From Straminergon stramineum (Eukaryota > Streptophyta > Bryopsida > Hypnales > Calliergonaceae): DNA of 64,000 bases. Below, piece by piece: positions 1 to 11,499 of the stretch. The DNA lies in contig OY987272.1 of NCBI GenBank assembly GCA_963920665.1, forward strand, positions 7,631,001 to 7,695,000, written 5' to 3'. The number at the start of each line of letters is the position of its first letter. Position 1 is the stretch's first letter. The notes under the pieces were generated by a model that saw only the letters and a program-made list of their open reading frames with translations, was not told the origin of the DNA and ran no database searches. Made by a program: the position numbers and the translations under genes.

Positions 1-200
1 TATGAATCCTGGTCCTTAGTGTTTGAGGTTTTGCCGTAGGCCTTTTCATTTTGACTGGCGGCCTTGTCATTTCTGAGGTAAATAGATGTTAGATTGGGCA
101 GCGCAGGTGACCACCATAGTACTTGAATGAAAGAGGATATTGGAAGTTTCCCAAGTCGCATTTGATGAAGCGTGTTGTCAATCCTTGACAATTTTTGAAG
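1..200 (+). other. Probable upstream PTOX intron
   Basis: No stretch here translates to the preceding conserved PTOX segment in any frame, so this is best read as intron leading to the acceptor at 199-200. The nearest missing coding segment should lie upstream of base 1. Confidence 0.5.
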
Positions 201-2150
201 ATATATTTCTATGCTTCACCTATATGAGACGCTTGGATGGTACGTATTCTAAACTCGAACAGTTGACCATTGGAGGAGGGTTTCTTCTGTAGTTGCAGGA
301 TGCTACGTCATGCCCTTGAGAAAAGCTAAATTGTCAAGTTTACCGCTGATTATCTGATGCAATCATGAAGTGTAATTAAGCTCCGAATTTGATCATAACA
401 TCATTTAATCTGCTCATGTTTATTTTTTTAACTATTCTCAGGTGGCGCATTGGATCTGAAGTACGCAAGGTTCACTTTGCAGAGGTAACAACTTCTTGAT
501 CTTGTTTATTGTGACTTATTATACCTTGTTGTAACTTGAGCCCAACCTTGGGTATTCGTTCTTTCAGAAATGTTCTGGGGGGTAATGACATGCTAATACA
601 GTGTATTTTTCCGGAAGTTAAGATAATATTTTCCCGACTTGAGACCTACATGACACGTGTTGCGTTTGTATGAGTAGGAGTGGAACGAGATGCATCATCT
701 CAAGATAATGGAATCCCTGGGAGGAGACTTGGAGTGGGGGGATCGCTTCTTCGGTCAACATGCTGCCTTCCTCTATTATTGGGTTTGTCTTTTATACACT
801 AGGAGCATAGTTTTTGGTGATTTGTTCCACTCACGTTCTTTCAGGAGCCAAGTGCTGGGGCTTGTGTTAGTAGTTGTGGAAAACTCTTCAATTCCCAGAA
901 AATAATTGCATGGGCTTCTTACACGTGGTTCTCGGTCTGGATGACAGGTGTTGAATGTGATGTTCTTGATCTCACCAAAAGTGGCATATAATTTCTCCGA
1001 GCTTATTGAGATGCACGCTGGTGAGTTCATCTGCATTTCTGTAAATTTAGGTGTGTTTCTACGCATCAAGGTGAAGCATTTTGCGTAACCTTCTGAGATG
1101 ATATCTTGATCCCGCTAGAACTGTATCAGGTGAATCAATAGTAGTGAGTCTCACATAAATTTGGTTCAAGACTAATGAATCTCATATCATACGCTTATCC
1201 TACTACCAAACAGTGGATACCTATGGAGAGTTTGCGGATGCCAATGAGGAGTTGTTGAAGACATTACCACCTTCCCCTGTAGCAGTGGCTTACTACGAGA
1301 GCGAAGACCTCTACATGTAAGCATGTTCCTTGCACTGCAGGTTGAATAAATGACTTGTGTTGTCATAAATGGTTTACACCACTGAAATATCTTTGCTCTG
1401 GTGTCGGATGACTTGGTACAGGCTTTCTTGGTTTTCTTGTTATCTAAGTCATCTTTCACAGCCCTAAGTATGAATAAACGTTCAACAACTTCTGTCGATC
1501 CATAGAATATGAACACGTGTGATTTTTGGAACCTTGAATGTGTAGGTACGATGAGTTCCAAACAAGTCAAGCGCCGGAATCTCGACGCCCTAAGGTCGAC
1601 AATCTGTATGATGTCTTCAAAGCCATTTGTGTAAGTGTATATTTACATTCACTTCCACTCCGATACCTATGAAAATTGTTATAAATCGTTTAGGAAGCTT
1701 CAAGAAGGGAACAAAATATACCAGTAAAAAGAAGAAACTGTACCCAATATCTTTCATCTATAGAAAGATGTTTTGAAAGTTACCGTCATCGACTATTAGC
1801 TTCTGAATTGATCTTTTAGTTTTAACCTAGTCACTTATCAGTTAAAGTGCTGCTCTATCATGCCTTCGACAAGCATTTGACATATCTGGTCAATACATCT
1901 GGGCTCGTATTCCTCTCTTATCGAGCAGCGAAACACACATTCGTATGAGGTTGTGCATTACTTGATTTTGTTAACTTAATTTTATCCTGTCAAGTTTGAG
2001 CTTAACGAAGCATCGATTTTGTCATACCAGGGGGACGAATTGGAGCATGTGAAAACTATGGTAGCGTGTCAGCAATTGAATTCGCCTGTCATGAGTCCCC
2101 ATGACCAAGTCCAGAAGCAGAAGCAGAAAGAGAAGACTGACAGCAAATGA
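201..2150 (+). CDS. PTOX: Plastid terminal oxidase (PTOX/IMMUTANS), 3' part
   Basis: Plastoquinol:oxygen oxidase of the alternative-oxidase di-iron family, acting on the stromal face of thylakoids in carotenoid synthesis and chlororespiration. Seven exons read in one frame: 201-239, 442-484, 678-782, 948-1020, 1214-1316, 1546-1630, 2031-2150, all bounded by AG/GT, giving 188 C-terminal residues. Seen in order: LHLYETLGWW, KVHFAEEWNEMHH (Glu and His iron ligands), FSELIEMHA (Glu ligand), YDEFQTSQAPESRRP (the stretch that sets PTOX apart from mitochondrial AOX), NLYDVF, and GDELEHVKTM (last Glu and His ligands). Ligand assignments follow the Arabidopsis protein. The tail is short and Lys/Gln-rich. 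The first ligand exon (LETIARVPYF in relatives), the transit peptide and the promoter lie upstream of the window. The 201 acceptor is the least certain boundary. Confidence 0.93.
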
Positions 2151-2614
2151 GGAAGTTTTCATTCATTGTCGCTCATTACATTTCAACCATGGCAGTAAAG
2201 TAATGGTTTTTGCATATATATATGCGTGGTAGAATCATTGGAGTATATTTTAATTTCGAAGTTATGTGTGGCTTAGTTATTTCACATTGAGGTTGGAATG
2301 ATCAATTTTGACCTCAGATTTGGATGCATTTAGCAGTCCCTCAATTTGATTTGACTGGAACTTTTTAAGCAGGAGTAGAAGATTAGCTCATTGTTCCCTG
2401 TATCATAGTCTTGATGATTCAACATGATTTAAGTTGAATCACGAGTTTGGAACATCGCAACCAGCTCCTTCTGGTCTGATGTATGACGACAATAGCAAAC
2501 ATTGAGATTTATCAATGTTCCTGTAAATTCTCTTGTTGATGTACTAGGTAGTCGACCCAATTGAGAGTGGAAACTGTAAACTACAAGACTTGACATACTT
2601 ATTCTAAGTATACT
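2151..2614. other. PTOX 3' flank
   Basis: A+T-rich sequence after the PTOX stop, presumably 3' UTR at first. A short alternating TATA/CGTATA palindrome lies near 2214-2226. No coding signal or clear poly(A) signal could be fixed. Confidence 0.4.
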
Positions 2615-2790
2615 AATTTATCCTATTAGTGCTTGTGACACTATTTCACCTAATTCAAACTTTTGTATGTTAGTGCACATTGAAATATTATGTATTGAAA
2701 TATTTGTTACTAAAAGAATTGTTTGCACAATACTAATATTATAGTTGATATAAATCTCACACAATCATGCTCTTGCTAATAGGATAAATT
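2615..2790. repeat. Small inverted-repeat element (possible MITE)
   Basis: AATTTATCCTATTAG at 2615-2629 is matched by its exact reverse complement at 2776-2790, enclosing about 146 bp of A+T-rich DNA. No target duplication could be defined, so a chance 15-bp match in A+T-rich DNA is possible. Confidence 0.3.
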
Positions 2791-2819
2791 CATGTAGTTG
2801 TTTTTTATTTCAGAAGTAC

Positions 2820-3724
2820 TTAAACCCTAAAGGACTAAGGAGCCTTCTTTGGATTTTTTAAGAACTTAGGTAGGCTCTATTGACCTCATAATTTGAAATT
2901 TTTGCATGAACTTTTTAGTATGTATGCTAATCATCCTAATCTCTAAGTGAAGCTTTGTTTCATGTCATTTTGATAAATATTGCAAAAGTTAGAAATTTTT
3001 ATTCTTTTTCAATGTCAAAGTGAGTAGCTAAAAATAGATTTTAAAAGTAGATTAATTGATTTTATTCAATTTTATAGATTGACATGTACTCAAAAAAACA
3101 TTTGAACCATTCAATTCCAAATAATTAGGTGAAAGTTATAAAGAGTTTATTTTGTGAATAATGAAAATGAAAAAGACATAAAAATAGGAAGATATTTTTT
3201 TTAATTTAATTTTGAAAATTTTGAAAATAAAAAAAAGATAAGGATACCAATTGCATAATACAACATTCTCACTAATAGGATTAACAATTTTTAATTTCCT
3301 ATAAAAATTTCTTTGCAATTTAGTGTTTTCTTTCATTTAGTGTTACTTTCCACTTTGTAATTGCTTAAAAAGGAAGATAGAAGTTTTTTGTTTAAATATA
3401 TTCTACCAATTTTCCAATATATTGACTAAAATGCACAAGTTATCAAAAATATTTGTTTTTTCTTAAAATGTTGAAAGATAACTTCACCTTTTGGAAGGGC
3501 TAGAAACATATACATTTGGAATTTTAGGCACATTAAACTTGCAATTGGTGGGGATATTCTCTATAAAATTTTAGGAGGATGTACTTGAACAAGTTAACTA
3601 AAGGATCCTTCAATTGGATTTGTTAAAAAATAAAAATATGTAGATGAAGATTTTAGCCTTGCTTTGAGGACAAGTATTTTGAAGTAGTTTTGGCCTGTAA
3701 ACATCAAAGAACTTCAAGGGTTAA
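2820..3724. mobile_element. TTAA-flanked TIR element, ~905 bp
   Basis: The left end reads TTAAACCCTAAAGGACTAAGG (first 20 bases from 2820) and the right end CAAGGG then TTAA (3721-3724). No coding capacity. A segment around 2905-2935 (CATGAACTTTTT followed by GCTAATCATCCTAAT) recurs near 41965-41995, showing a dispersed family. The pairing of these two ends is inferred from end sequence only; they could belong to two decayed elements. Confidence 0.45.
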
Positions 3725-5706
3725 CTCAAAAAAAGGGATCATTTCTAGCTTTGATAGTTTTCAATTGTAGAAAAGGTTGTAAGAATTTTTAGCAATATGA
3801 TTTAGGAAAATCACTAGGAATGTTTTTATTTCACTTTCTCTATTTTAATTCATGAATTCTTGATGATTTTGGATTAATCCTCTAGATGTATTATATAAGG
3901 AGATTTATAAACTTCAAATACTATTTCTTTACATTAAAGTACTTCCATATTGAATGGAATAGGCTCAACATAATAATAAAGTTAGATAACTTAAAACCTA
4001 ACATGTTCCAAAAAGTGAAACCTAAAAAAAAAAATAGGTATTTGTTGCACATTGTTCAAATGAAGACATTGAAATTAGGGCACAATTTTAGAATACCCGT
4101 AAATTTAATTTTGACTTCCTATAACTTTTGCATTTTTTTTGGAATGAAATACTAGAATTTGAGCCTCATTTTTAGTTGCATTTATTTTTCCATGATAAAA
4201 AATGAAAGTTCACCAACACACAATATTTTTGGGTAGCAATGGTTGTCTAGTTCTTGGTGATATTACTTTGGATGAAGTGTTAAAGTGGTGTTTACTAAAA
4301 CTGCTCATGATCCAAATGTGACTTTGAAAATTCATAGAAAAGGCTAATTCTCACAGTATCCCAATTAAGTTACATTCCATTCTCAAAATTTGATTGGTCA
4401 AGAACTAAGAAGTTTGAACTCATAGCTTCATTACACCAAGTCCTAAGTTCAATTTCACTTAGAAATGTTTACATGGCAACACTTTTTAGAAGTTTTGGCA
4501 CCAAGGAATTGAGACTTGGAGCAAGAGTTTGGCTAGACTTTACTCTTGCTCTAAGTCCCATCTACTGATTTGTATTTAGTATGATAAAAACAACACTAAA
4601 TCAAAGACATCCTTGTGGGTTGATTTCATATTCAAATCTCTCTAATGCAAATTCTATGCACAAGTTGCCCAAACTATGGGCTTTCAACTTTTTTAACCTT
4701 TTGGGTGGAAGCAGTTATTCCTAAAAGATATTTAATACAAATGAGAGAACTTGGGACTTAGAGTTGAGACATTGGTTTTCACATATGAAACTCCCCCCTT
4801 TTCCACATGTAATTTTTTTTATTGTTAGTCTATATCTAATAAAGTTGGGATTTTAGCCTTGATCTAAGACTTATAAAATTAGGACAAGGAGTGCAAATTG
4901 AACACACTTAATTTGGTAAGAGTTTTTCCAAATATGAATCAAAGCAAATTATATCTGAATTCAACTTATCTTTCAAGGAAAATTGATTTAAAATGTTTTG
5001 CAATGTACAAATCCCTTCAATATCCAAATCAATGCTTAGAAGTGTATTTTTGGGATACCTCATTTGAAATTTGAATGGTACAATCAAATGCAAACACAAC
5101 CCTTTCTTTATTCAAGTAAATCAAATGCATTTTTTAAAAACCTTCCAAATAGTTATATGAAAACAATGTTTGAAGAAGACGAACATGACATACATTATAC
5201 TAGACATTGAAGCATTAAATTATCTCCATCCATAATCATCACTATCCAAACATGGCAATTACATTCAAACCAAAAAAAACCCACTAGAACCTTGATATTG
5301 ATGACTCAAAATGTACACAATCACAACATAAGAGCCTCAAAGAGCCTAGTGTCAATTTTAGATACTACAATAAAACAATACTTCATAACTTATTTATACA
5401 ATGTCCAAGTAGACTAGTGAATGGAAAACATGTATGCATCGATGTAAAATGGCAAGTCAGACCAAGTGTGGATCTTAGAGTTTAGTTTATGTAGACATAC
5501 TTTCCACTAGTAATAATGCATGCTAAAGTGTGTTGAAATCTTCTTTCACTTGCCAAATAAGACCTTGAGCTATTTTCAATGTTCACACCTTGAAGAGAGT
5601 GCAACAAGGATATTTTTTTGTGGTTTTCTTAGGGCTCGCTTCTGCGAACATGCTTGGATTTGGATGATCCTACCTATGTCTATAATAGGAGCACTTGTCA
5701 TAGATG
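3725..5706. other. A+T-rich intergenic DNA
   Basis: No gene recognised. Short open frames here are low-complexity (Ile/Lys/Asn/Phe-rich) and have no family hallmarks. Around 4898-5100 there is weak similarity to the GGTAGGAGG repeat family seen at 27584 and 28828 (the TTTCAAGGAAAA block). Confidence 0.5.
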
Positions 5707-6274
5707 TTAACCCTTCATGGACAAATTGGTCTAAGTGTGGAAATCATCCCTTTTGGAATCATGTGACATCATCTACTTTAGAAAAAACAAAAATATTTTG
5801 TACAAGATCTCTCTTTTTTGCACAAAATTCTAAGGATGAACAATTGCACTTCAATCCTACATAGGAAGATTCTTTGTCATCCATTTGACAAAAAATATCT
5901 TAGACATCATTTAACCCTTAAAGGACGAAGCTCCTATAACCCAAGATAGTCAACAAAATTGCTTTGATTATTGGACCAATAGATGCATTCTATTTTTCTA
6001 CAATCAATAGTAAAGTCATCCATTGGACACTAAACATCCACTTCAATGTCTAATCCCTAAATGACGCAGCAGACATTTTTTGTCAAATGAATGTCAAGAA
6101 ATTCTATAGGACAGAATTGCAACTATTCATCCTCGGAATTAGGGGTGGATAGGGGAAATCGTCTACAATAGTTTGACTCCCAATGAGTATTTTTGATTTT
6201 TTAAAAGTGGATGATATCACAATGTTCCAAAATGGCTGATTTCCACGGTCACCAGCCCGGCGTTCAAGGGTTAA
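5707..6274. mobile_element. Cluster of three short TTAA-flanked TIR elements
   Basis: Three abutting decayed elements of the same family as 8287-8523. Unit 1 (5707-5914) starts TTAACCCTTCATGGACAAA and ends at a TTAA shared with unit 2. Unit 2 (5911-about 6053) starts TTAACCCTTAAAGGACG. Unit 3 (about 6050-6274), in the opposite orientation, carries TGGCTGATTTCCACGGTCAC and ends CAAGGGTTAA. Units 1 and 3 share internal blocks (GTGACATCATCTACTTT or its complement) with 8287, 21706 and 29158. None is coding. Confidence 0.65.
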
Positions 6275-6399
6275 GTGAAAATCAGGGAACAGCTGCCATG
6301 TCTGCTGCCACTTGGAAAACTGAGTTCCCCGCTGAAAGGCTTCACTGTGTCCTGGAAAACTGAGTTTCGCCGTTTCCAATTTCTGAATGCACTATTCTT

Positions 6400-6537
6400 T
6401 TTCCTCCGTTGCTTCAAGGTCGATGACGAGAATCATCAAGGGTTTATGAAATTGTAGCACGAAGGAGAAAGAGGTCGCAGATTGAGTGGAGATTCACCTC
6501 AAGAAACTCTTAGGAATTGCTATTAGTGTGCACCAAT
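6400..6537 (+). promoter_or_regulatory. Promoter-proximal region/leader of the thioredoxin-like gene
   Basis: Short stretch between the last TTAA element and the start codon, with a purine-rich leader (AAGGAGAAAGAGG near 6463). No convincing TATA box. The repeat cluster ends only about 260 bp upstream of the ATG, so the promoter may include element-derived DNA. Confidence 0.35.
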
Positions 6538-7679
6538 ATGGCAGCACCAGCAGTAAACAAACAGGGATTATCGGAGTCTTCGTCTTCCTCGTCGTCGGCA
6601 ACCATGAGCTTGGACGATTCGTCTTTGCCCGTGAATTTCCATGGGAATCTGGCCAGTGCGCACAACGACGAGGAGCTTCTGACTCTGCTGCAACGAGCGA
6701 AAATCTCCAAAAGACCTGTGAGTTCAGAATTAGGGTTTCATGGCAATCTCCTGTAAATTGTTTTCAGCTGTTTCCGATCTATTGTTTTTTTTTTATTCTG
6801 CAAACCTTTCCTTTCTCTGGAAATTTGAAGAATTTGCATGTTCGATTCGATGTTTTTTCTGCATTTGCGTTAGCCTTACGAACGTCTGTGTGGGGATGCT
6901 TTCGCAGGCTATCGTTACTTATGGTGCCCCATGGTGAGAGTCTTTTCTATCTTAAATGAAATTGAACATTGTTTTAAGTATTGGTATAAAAGAGGTTATT
7001 GAATTTGTACTTTTTCCACATTGGTTGAATCTGTAGCAAAGAAGTTGATGCTTTGACAAGATATCATGCAAGGGCGCTATCTTTGTCCATGTGGTGAAGT
7101 TAGTAGAAACTACTCTCAACGAACTCTTGGTTCTAGAAAGTGTTACATCACCGTACTCGCTGTCTTTCTCAGAATTGGATCTTGTAACACCAAAAGGTTT
7201 TAGTTAATCCTCAAAGATCAAGAGGTTCCAATTAGGCTTCATGTTTGTCTTAACAGGTCATACAGGGACTCTCATTTGTTCAAATGCAATGTTCTGGTGA
7301 TATTCACTGTGACTCCGTCTGAATGAAATTTCTCACAATACGATCAATTGGTCCAATAAAGCCATGAATCCTTAGGCCGTCAGGGGCTAAGGGAGAATTA
7401 AAACAGATGCCGAGTATTGTACTTGTTGATTGATTCGGTGTTCTGACTTGTGGATGAAGGTGCCATGCCTGTCGACATATGCTGCCCACATTTTGCAACT
7501 TGAGCAATGAATACGAATCAGCGATGTTTATCTACGCCGATGTGGACAAGTGCTACGAAACCACACAGGATGTGCGGTACACTCCAACATTCCGGTTCTT
7601 CCGGGACGGGGAGAAGGTGGATGAGTTTTACGGTACAGGACCTCAAAGATTACGAGACCGAGTGTGGCTCCACACTTGA
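6538..7679 (+). CDS. TRXL3-3: Thioredoxin-like 3-3 type protein
   Basis: Small thioredoxin-fold protein of 141 residues, complete. Exons: 6538-6717, 6908-6933 (26 nt) and 7460-7679; introns are GT-AG. Residues 1-60 are a Ser-rich head plus SAHNDEELLTLLQRAKISKRP; the tiny exon adds AIVTYGAP. The redox centre is WCHAC (about residues 69-73), then the conserved cis-Pro segment RYTPTFRFF, DGEKVDEFYG, and an end RDRVWLHT very like Arabidopsis thioredoxin-like 3-3. Two Cys in a CxxC make a disulfide reductase role plausible; physiological partners are not known to me. The start is the ATG at 6538; the same frame is open upstream only to a TTG. No clear transit peptide, so cytosolic or nuclear location is likely. 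The Ser run is encoded by mixed codons. Confidence 0.88.
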
Positions 7680-8286
7680 ATTCCCTTGTAGGGGCATCGA
7701 GGAACTTGTGCTCTGAATATTGAAGTGATTTGAAATCTCTACAAGGGGGTTGAGGGGAGACCCTAAACCCTAAAATACAGGATTGCATTGAAGAAGTTGC
7801 AAACTCTGACAATGCCTGAGTTTGGTACATCTGCATCTTGTTATTTGAGTTTAGGATCAAGATGAGAACTTAGGTTAACATGAATAGGCAACTTTTCATT
7901 GTTTGTCCATTCCTGGGAGCTCTTTTGTAAATCTCAAATGATTTTACATGAGAGGACCATGGCAAAGTGCACTGTATACGGTGTACATTGTGCACCTGCA
8001 GTGCAGCTTAGTTTGCCGTGCAAGCAGCGGACTGTATCGGGTTTCCCGTACTAAAATTTGCCATAATTTTCAGATGCGAACAATAGTAAAATTTGTCTCT
8101 GCCACGCCGTTATGGGTGATGGCTTTATTGAATGGGTATTTGTTGCCTGAGTGTCTACACTTTGCAGAGTTTTAATCACAATGTGACAAAATTGTGCAAT
8201 AATGACTTGAACTTTAACCCCCCCCCCTTAACAAAGGCGGGCAGCAGGGCTTTTTTATTTTATTGTTGAGAAAGTGGTGGGATCGC
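7680..8286 (+). other. 3' flank of the thioredoxin-like gene
   Basis: Likely contains the 3' UTR. No coding similarity. The segment near 7965-8010 is rich in TGCA and GTGCAC words. A run of C lies at about 8219-8227. Confidence 0.4.
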
Positions 8287-8523
8287 TTAACCCTTAAAGG
8301 ACGGACTGGTGACCGTGGAAATACTCCCTTTCGGAACTGTGTGACATCATCTACTTTAAAAAAATAAAAAATATTCATTCAAGGTCATACTACTAAAGAA
8401 GGCTTGCCTATTTCTCACAAAATTTTGAGGATGAATAGTCGTAGTTCTGTCCTACATGAAGAGATTCTTTATCATCCATTGGACACAAAACATCTACTTT
8501 GATGTTCAATGTTTAAGGGTTAA
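8287..8523. mobile_element. TTAA-flanked TIR element, 237 bp (reference copy of short family)
   Basis: Complete short element. Left end TTAACCCTTAAAGGACGG (TTAA at 8287-8290), right end TTTAAGGGTTAA (TTAA at 8520-8523). Inner blocks GGTGACCGTGGAAAT, GTGACATCATCTACTTT and TCATCCATTGGACAC recur in the copies at 5707, 21706 and 29158. No duplication is seen outside the TTAA. No open frame; non-autonomous. Confidence 0.75.
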
Positions 8524-10869
8524 AATTTGTTGAAACTTTTTTACTTTTACATTCATCCATATTTTGGACCAAAATACACTTTTTGATTGTATTCATGCAT
8601 TTTTTCATTAAAATTGGATGACTTCATCCAAATTTTGAAAAGAAAAGAAAACGTTCTGGCAAAAAAAGACTACTTTTATTTGGTGAAAAGTAAAGATTTT
8701 TTTTGAAATGGTGCAATTTGGCTCCATGGTGACCCAAAAAATAGGGTAGGTGGGCACCTCTAAATTTGCCACTTTTTGCTACTATGCCTAGTTACTATTA
8801 TTAGACTAGTCAAATTTTCATATTTTCATGTTGGCAAGTGAAAGAAGAGTTTTCAACAAACCAAAGAATGTGACATTTGGATATTGTATGCAAAAGTTCC
8901 TAAAGTCAAAATTTTCTTTGGTAGAGGTTCTAAAATCATTTCTTCTACATAAATACATATTGATTTTGGAGATGTACATAGAGAGATGATAGTGGTGGTT
9001 TTGGGTCAAGGGGCCATTTTGGGGGGCCATCTTAAAGGACTAAACCAAACAACTGCACCAAATGTTCAAATTTTGAGTAATGGATGAATGCAAACATGTT
9101 CAAAGTACACACAATCTTCATTTTTTCATCCATCTAAATATTTGTAGATTCTTGTGTTAGTTCTCTTACACTTATATGGGATAGATTTTCACAACTTTTC
9201 TTTGCTAATCTTTTATATATAGTTCAAGGTGTATAAGTGTATCAAACCTCAAAAACTAACTTTTTCAATTAAAAAATGACATGTTGCAAAAAACTTCAAT
9301 ATATAAGTATACTAAAAAATCACCATGATTAGAGCTTAAGATTACTAGACTATTCCTTGTCCTAAATGTATTCCTTAGAGAAAATTACTAAAATTCAGTC
9401 TACAATTAGTTTTAGAAGGAATTTTAGTTTTCAAATTTTATTGAAAAATATTGGTTAGTCCAATAGTAGCTCCAACCTTATGGATATGATTTATGCATTG
9501 TATTTTACAACTTTTGTTTGAAAGTCATCATTAAATTAGTTTTCTAAATTGCATTTATAATGTATCTCCACAATTTGAAAATCTAGACTATTCCTTGGCC
9601 TTGATGATTTTCCAGACCACTATAGAAATGGAAAATGTTCCTATTGGTTTGAAAATTGGATTGTTTTTGGGAAAGTACCTTAGTGACAGGTCTCATTTTT
9701 TTAGGCTTAACCCATTTCTTGGTTATTGGGCATACCAAGGAAGAATAAAAAATCTCTTCAAACTAGGGTATGGGTCTTAGTCCTTGCCTTAAGTTTGTAC
9801 AGTCAAAGTATGTAAAAATGACCATTGAACAAAATTTTGACTTCACAAATAAAATTTGGTGTTTGGCAAGTCTTATTCACTATAGAATTGGAGTCAATAG
9901 GTTGAAGCATTCCAAAAACATCCTAAAGCTATTTTTTTTAACAATCACTTTTACTTGAGATACTTGAAACCAAGCTCAAAGGGTCTATCCTATTGTCATT
10001 ATAGATTAACTTGAAATTGAAGGACCAAGTCCATCTCCATATGGTCAAACATTTTTTTGAGGTCAATTTAGTCTTAAATTATATTTGAGTTTCAATTGTA
10101 TATTTTTGTTATAAGGGACTTCATGATAGTTATCAATGTGAAAAATTCTTTGCTAAAGTACTATAATTTTCACACGCCAACTTAAGACATCTAGGAATTA
10201 TACTTACAAGAATCCACACAAATTATTGTGGCTTGAAGTTTCACACATTAAAATGATGTACCCTTTCATCCATTTACTAAAACATGTGAAATGAAATTAC
10301 TTTCTATGGGCTTTAAAGTTTGAGATGAATATTAGAAATTAACAAAAGCGGTATTGTGCACTTCTACTATTGTAGATTACTAGTGTGATGATGCCTTCAA
10401 CAACAAAATAACAACCAAATTTTTAGAGCCACCCAACTATAAACAAAAAATTAAAAATTAAAGGCTAAATCAAAGATACTCTACTTCTTTGAAGATACTA
10501 TATTCACAATAGAATGAAAGAAATAGTACTTGTGAGGCAACCAAATTTTTGAAGCCACTCAACCCTAAGTCAAAGTTAATACTAGAAAATTGGACAACTA
10601 TGAGTTTATGAAGAAATCTATTCTACATGTGTATTTTCTACATATCCATAGGTTAAGTAACATAATCATTGCCCATATTATATGATTGAGTAGGGTACCC
10701 ATTTCCAATAGCCAATCACTATTGCCACAAACCTAAGTACATGTAGGAAGAGCACACATAAAATAAAAGACACTATTTGTGCCACAATTGAGAAGCTACC
10801 CTTTCAGTGCCACTATATATCAATAGTGTATATTTCAAACTTTCAAATGTACTCTATTAGTACACATAG
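8524..10869. other. A+T-rich intergenic DNA
   Basis: No gene or clear element. Open frames at 8818-9030, 9595-9780 and 9770-9958 lack any recognisable domain and have the base composition of the surrounding DNA. Confidence 0.5.
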
Positions 10870-11102
10870 TACACTAATAATGATACTTAGTGTAACCACA
10901 CGGATGGATATGAAAATACTAAAAGTTTTTACTTTTGATGAATCTTTTTACAAAGATCACATATATCTATCAACTATTCAAAGAAAGCCTAGACTAATTT
11001 TTCCTTGTAAACATAGTTGGTAAAAATATTCATCAAGAGTAAAAACTTATAGCAATTTATAAAACAGTTAGTGTGGTTTACACTAAATATCATTATTAGT
11101 GT
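10870..11102. mobile_element. TA-flanked TIR element (Tc1/mariner-like MITE), 233 bp
   Basis: TA then CACTAATAATGATACTTAGTG at the left (first 20 bases from 10872), mirrored by CACTAAATATCATTATTAGTG then TA at the right (11101-11102). The TA at each outer edge fits a mariner-type target duplication. A second copy with the same ends is at 28319-28640. No coding capacity. Confidence 0.7.
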
Positions 11103-11499
11103 AATAATCACAAAGAAGCACAAATAGGATCTTTTAGCTCTGAGTAAAGATTAATTTTGAGTTCCTCTTCCACTACACATACCATAAATGAAGGTCCGCT
11201 TCAGCACTCAAGTGCAGAAATTGAATTTCCCCATCAAATTCTCAGGTATCCATGTCACCTCACACCATTCACAAGATGACATGTGGCACTTTTTTTCTTT
11301 CAATAATGACTTAATTTATGCCGAATCTGACCTTTAACAGAGAGACAGCAGAATCAAGGAAATAGTGTGGGTTTGGCCGTCTGGCAACGGCAGAGCCAGA
11401 CCGGGGCAGGAAAAATAATGCCAGAGAGTCCTCATCAGCCAGCATCTCAGTCCTGCGAATGAACGAGGAAGCCTGTCCTTGCTATGCCTGCTTCCGTTC
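11103..11499. promoter_or_regulatory. Upstream region of the SH3P gene
   Basis: Base composition shifts from A+T-rich to mixed near 11350, marking entry into gene-associated DNA. No TATA box could be fixed with confidence. Confidence 0.35.

Noticed and set aside
690..905. 71-codon open frame starting MHHLKIMESLGG
   Set aside because: Its first part is the PTOX exon 678-782; the rest runs into the following intron, so it is not a separate gene.
3886..4155. 89-codon frame in A+T-rich DNA
   Set aside because: Low-complexity Tyr/Phe/Lys/Asn translation expected by chance in such composition.
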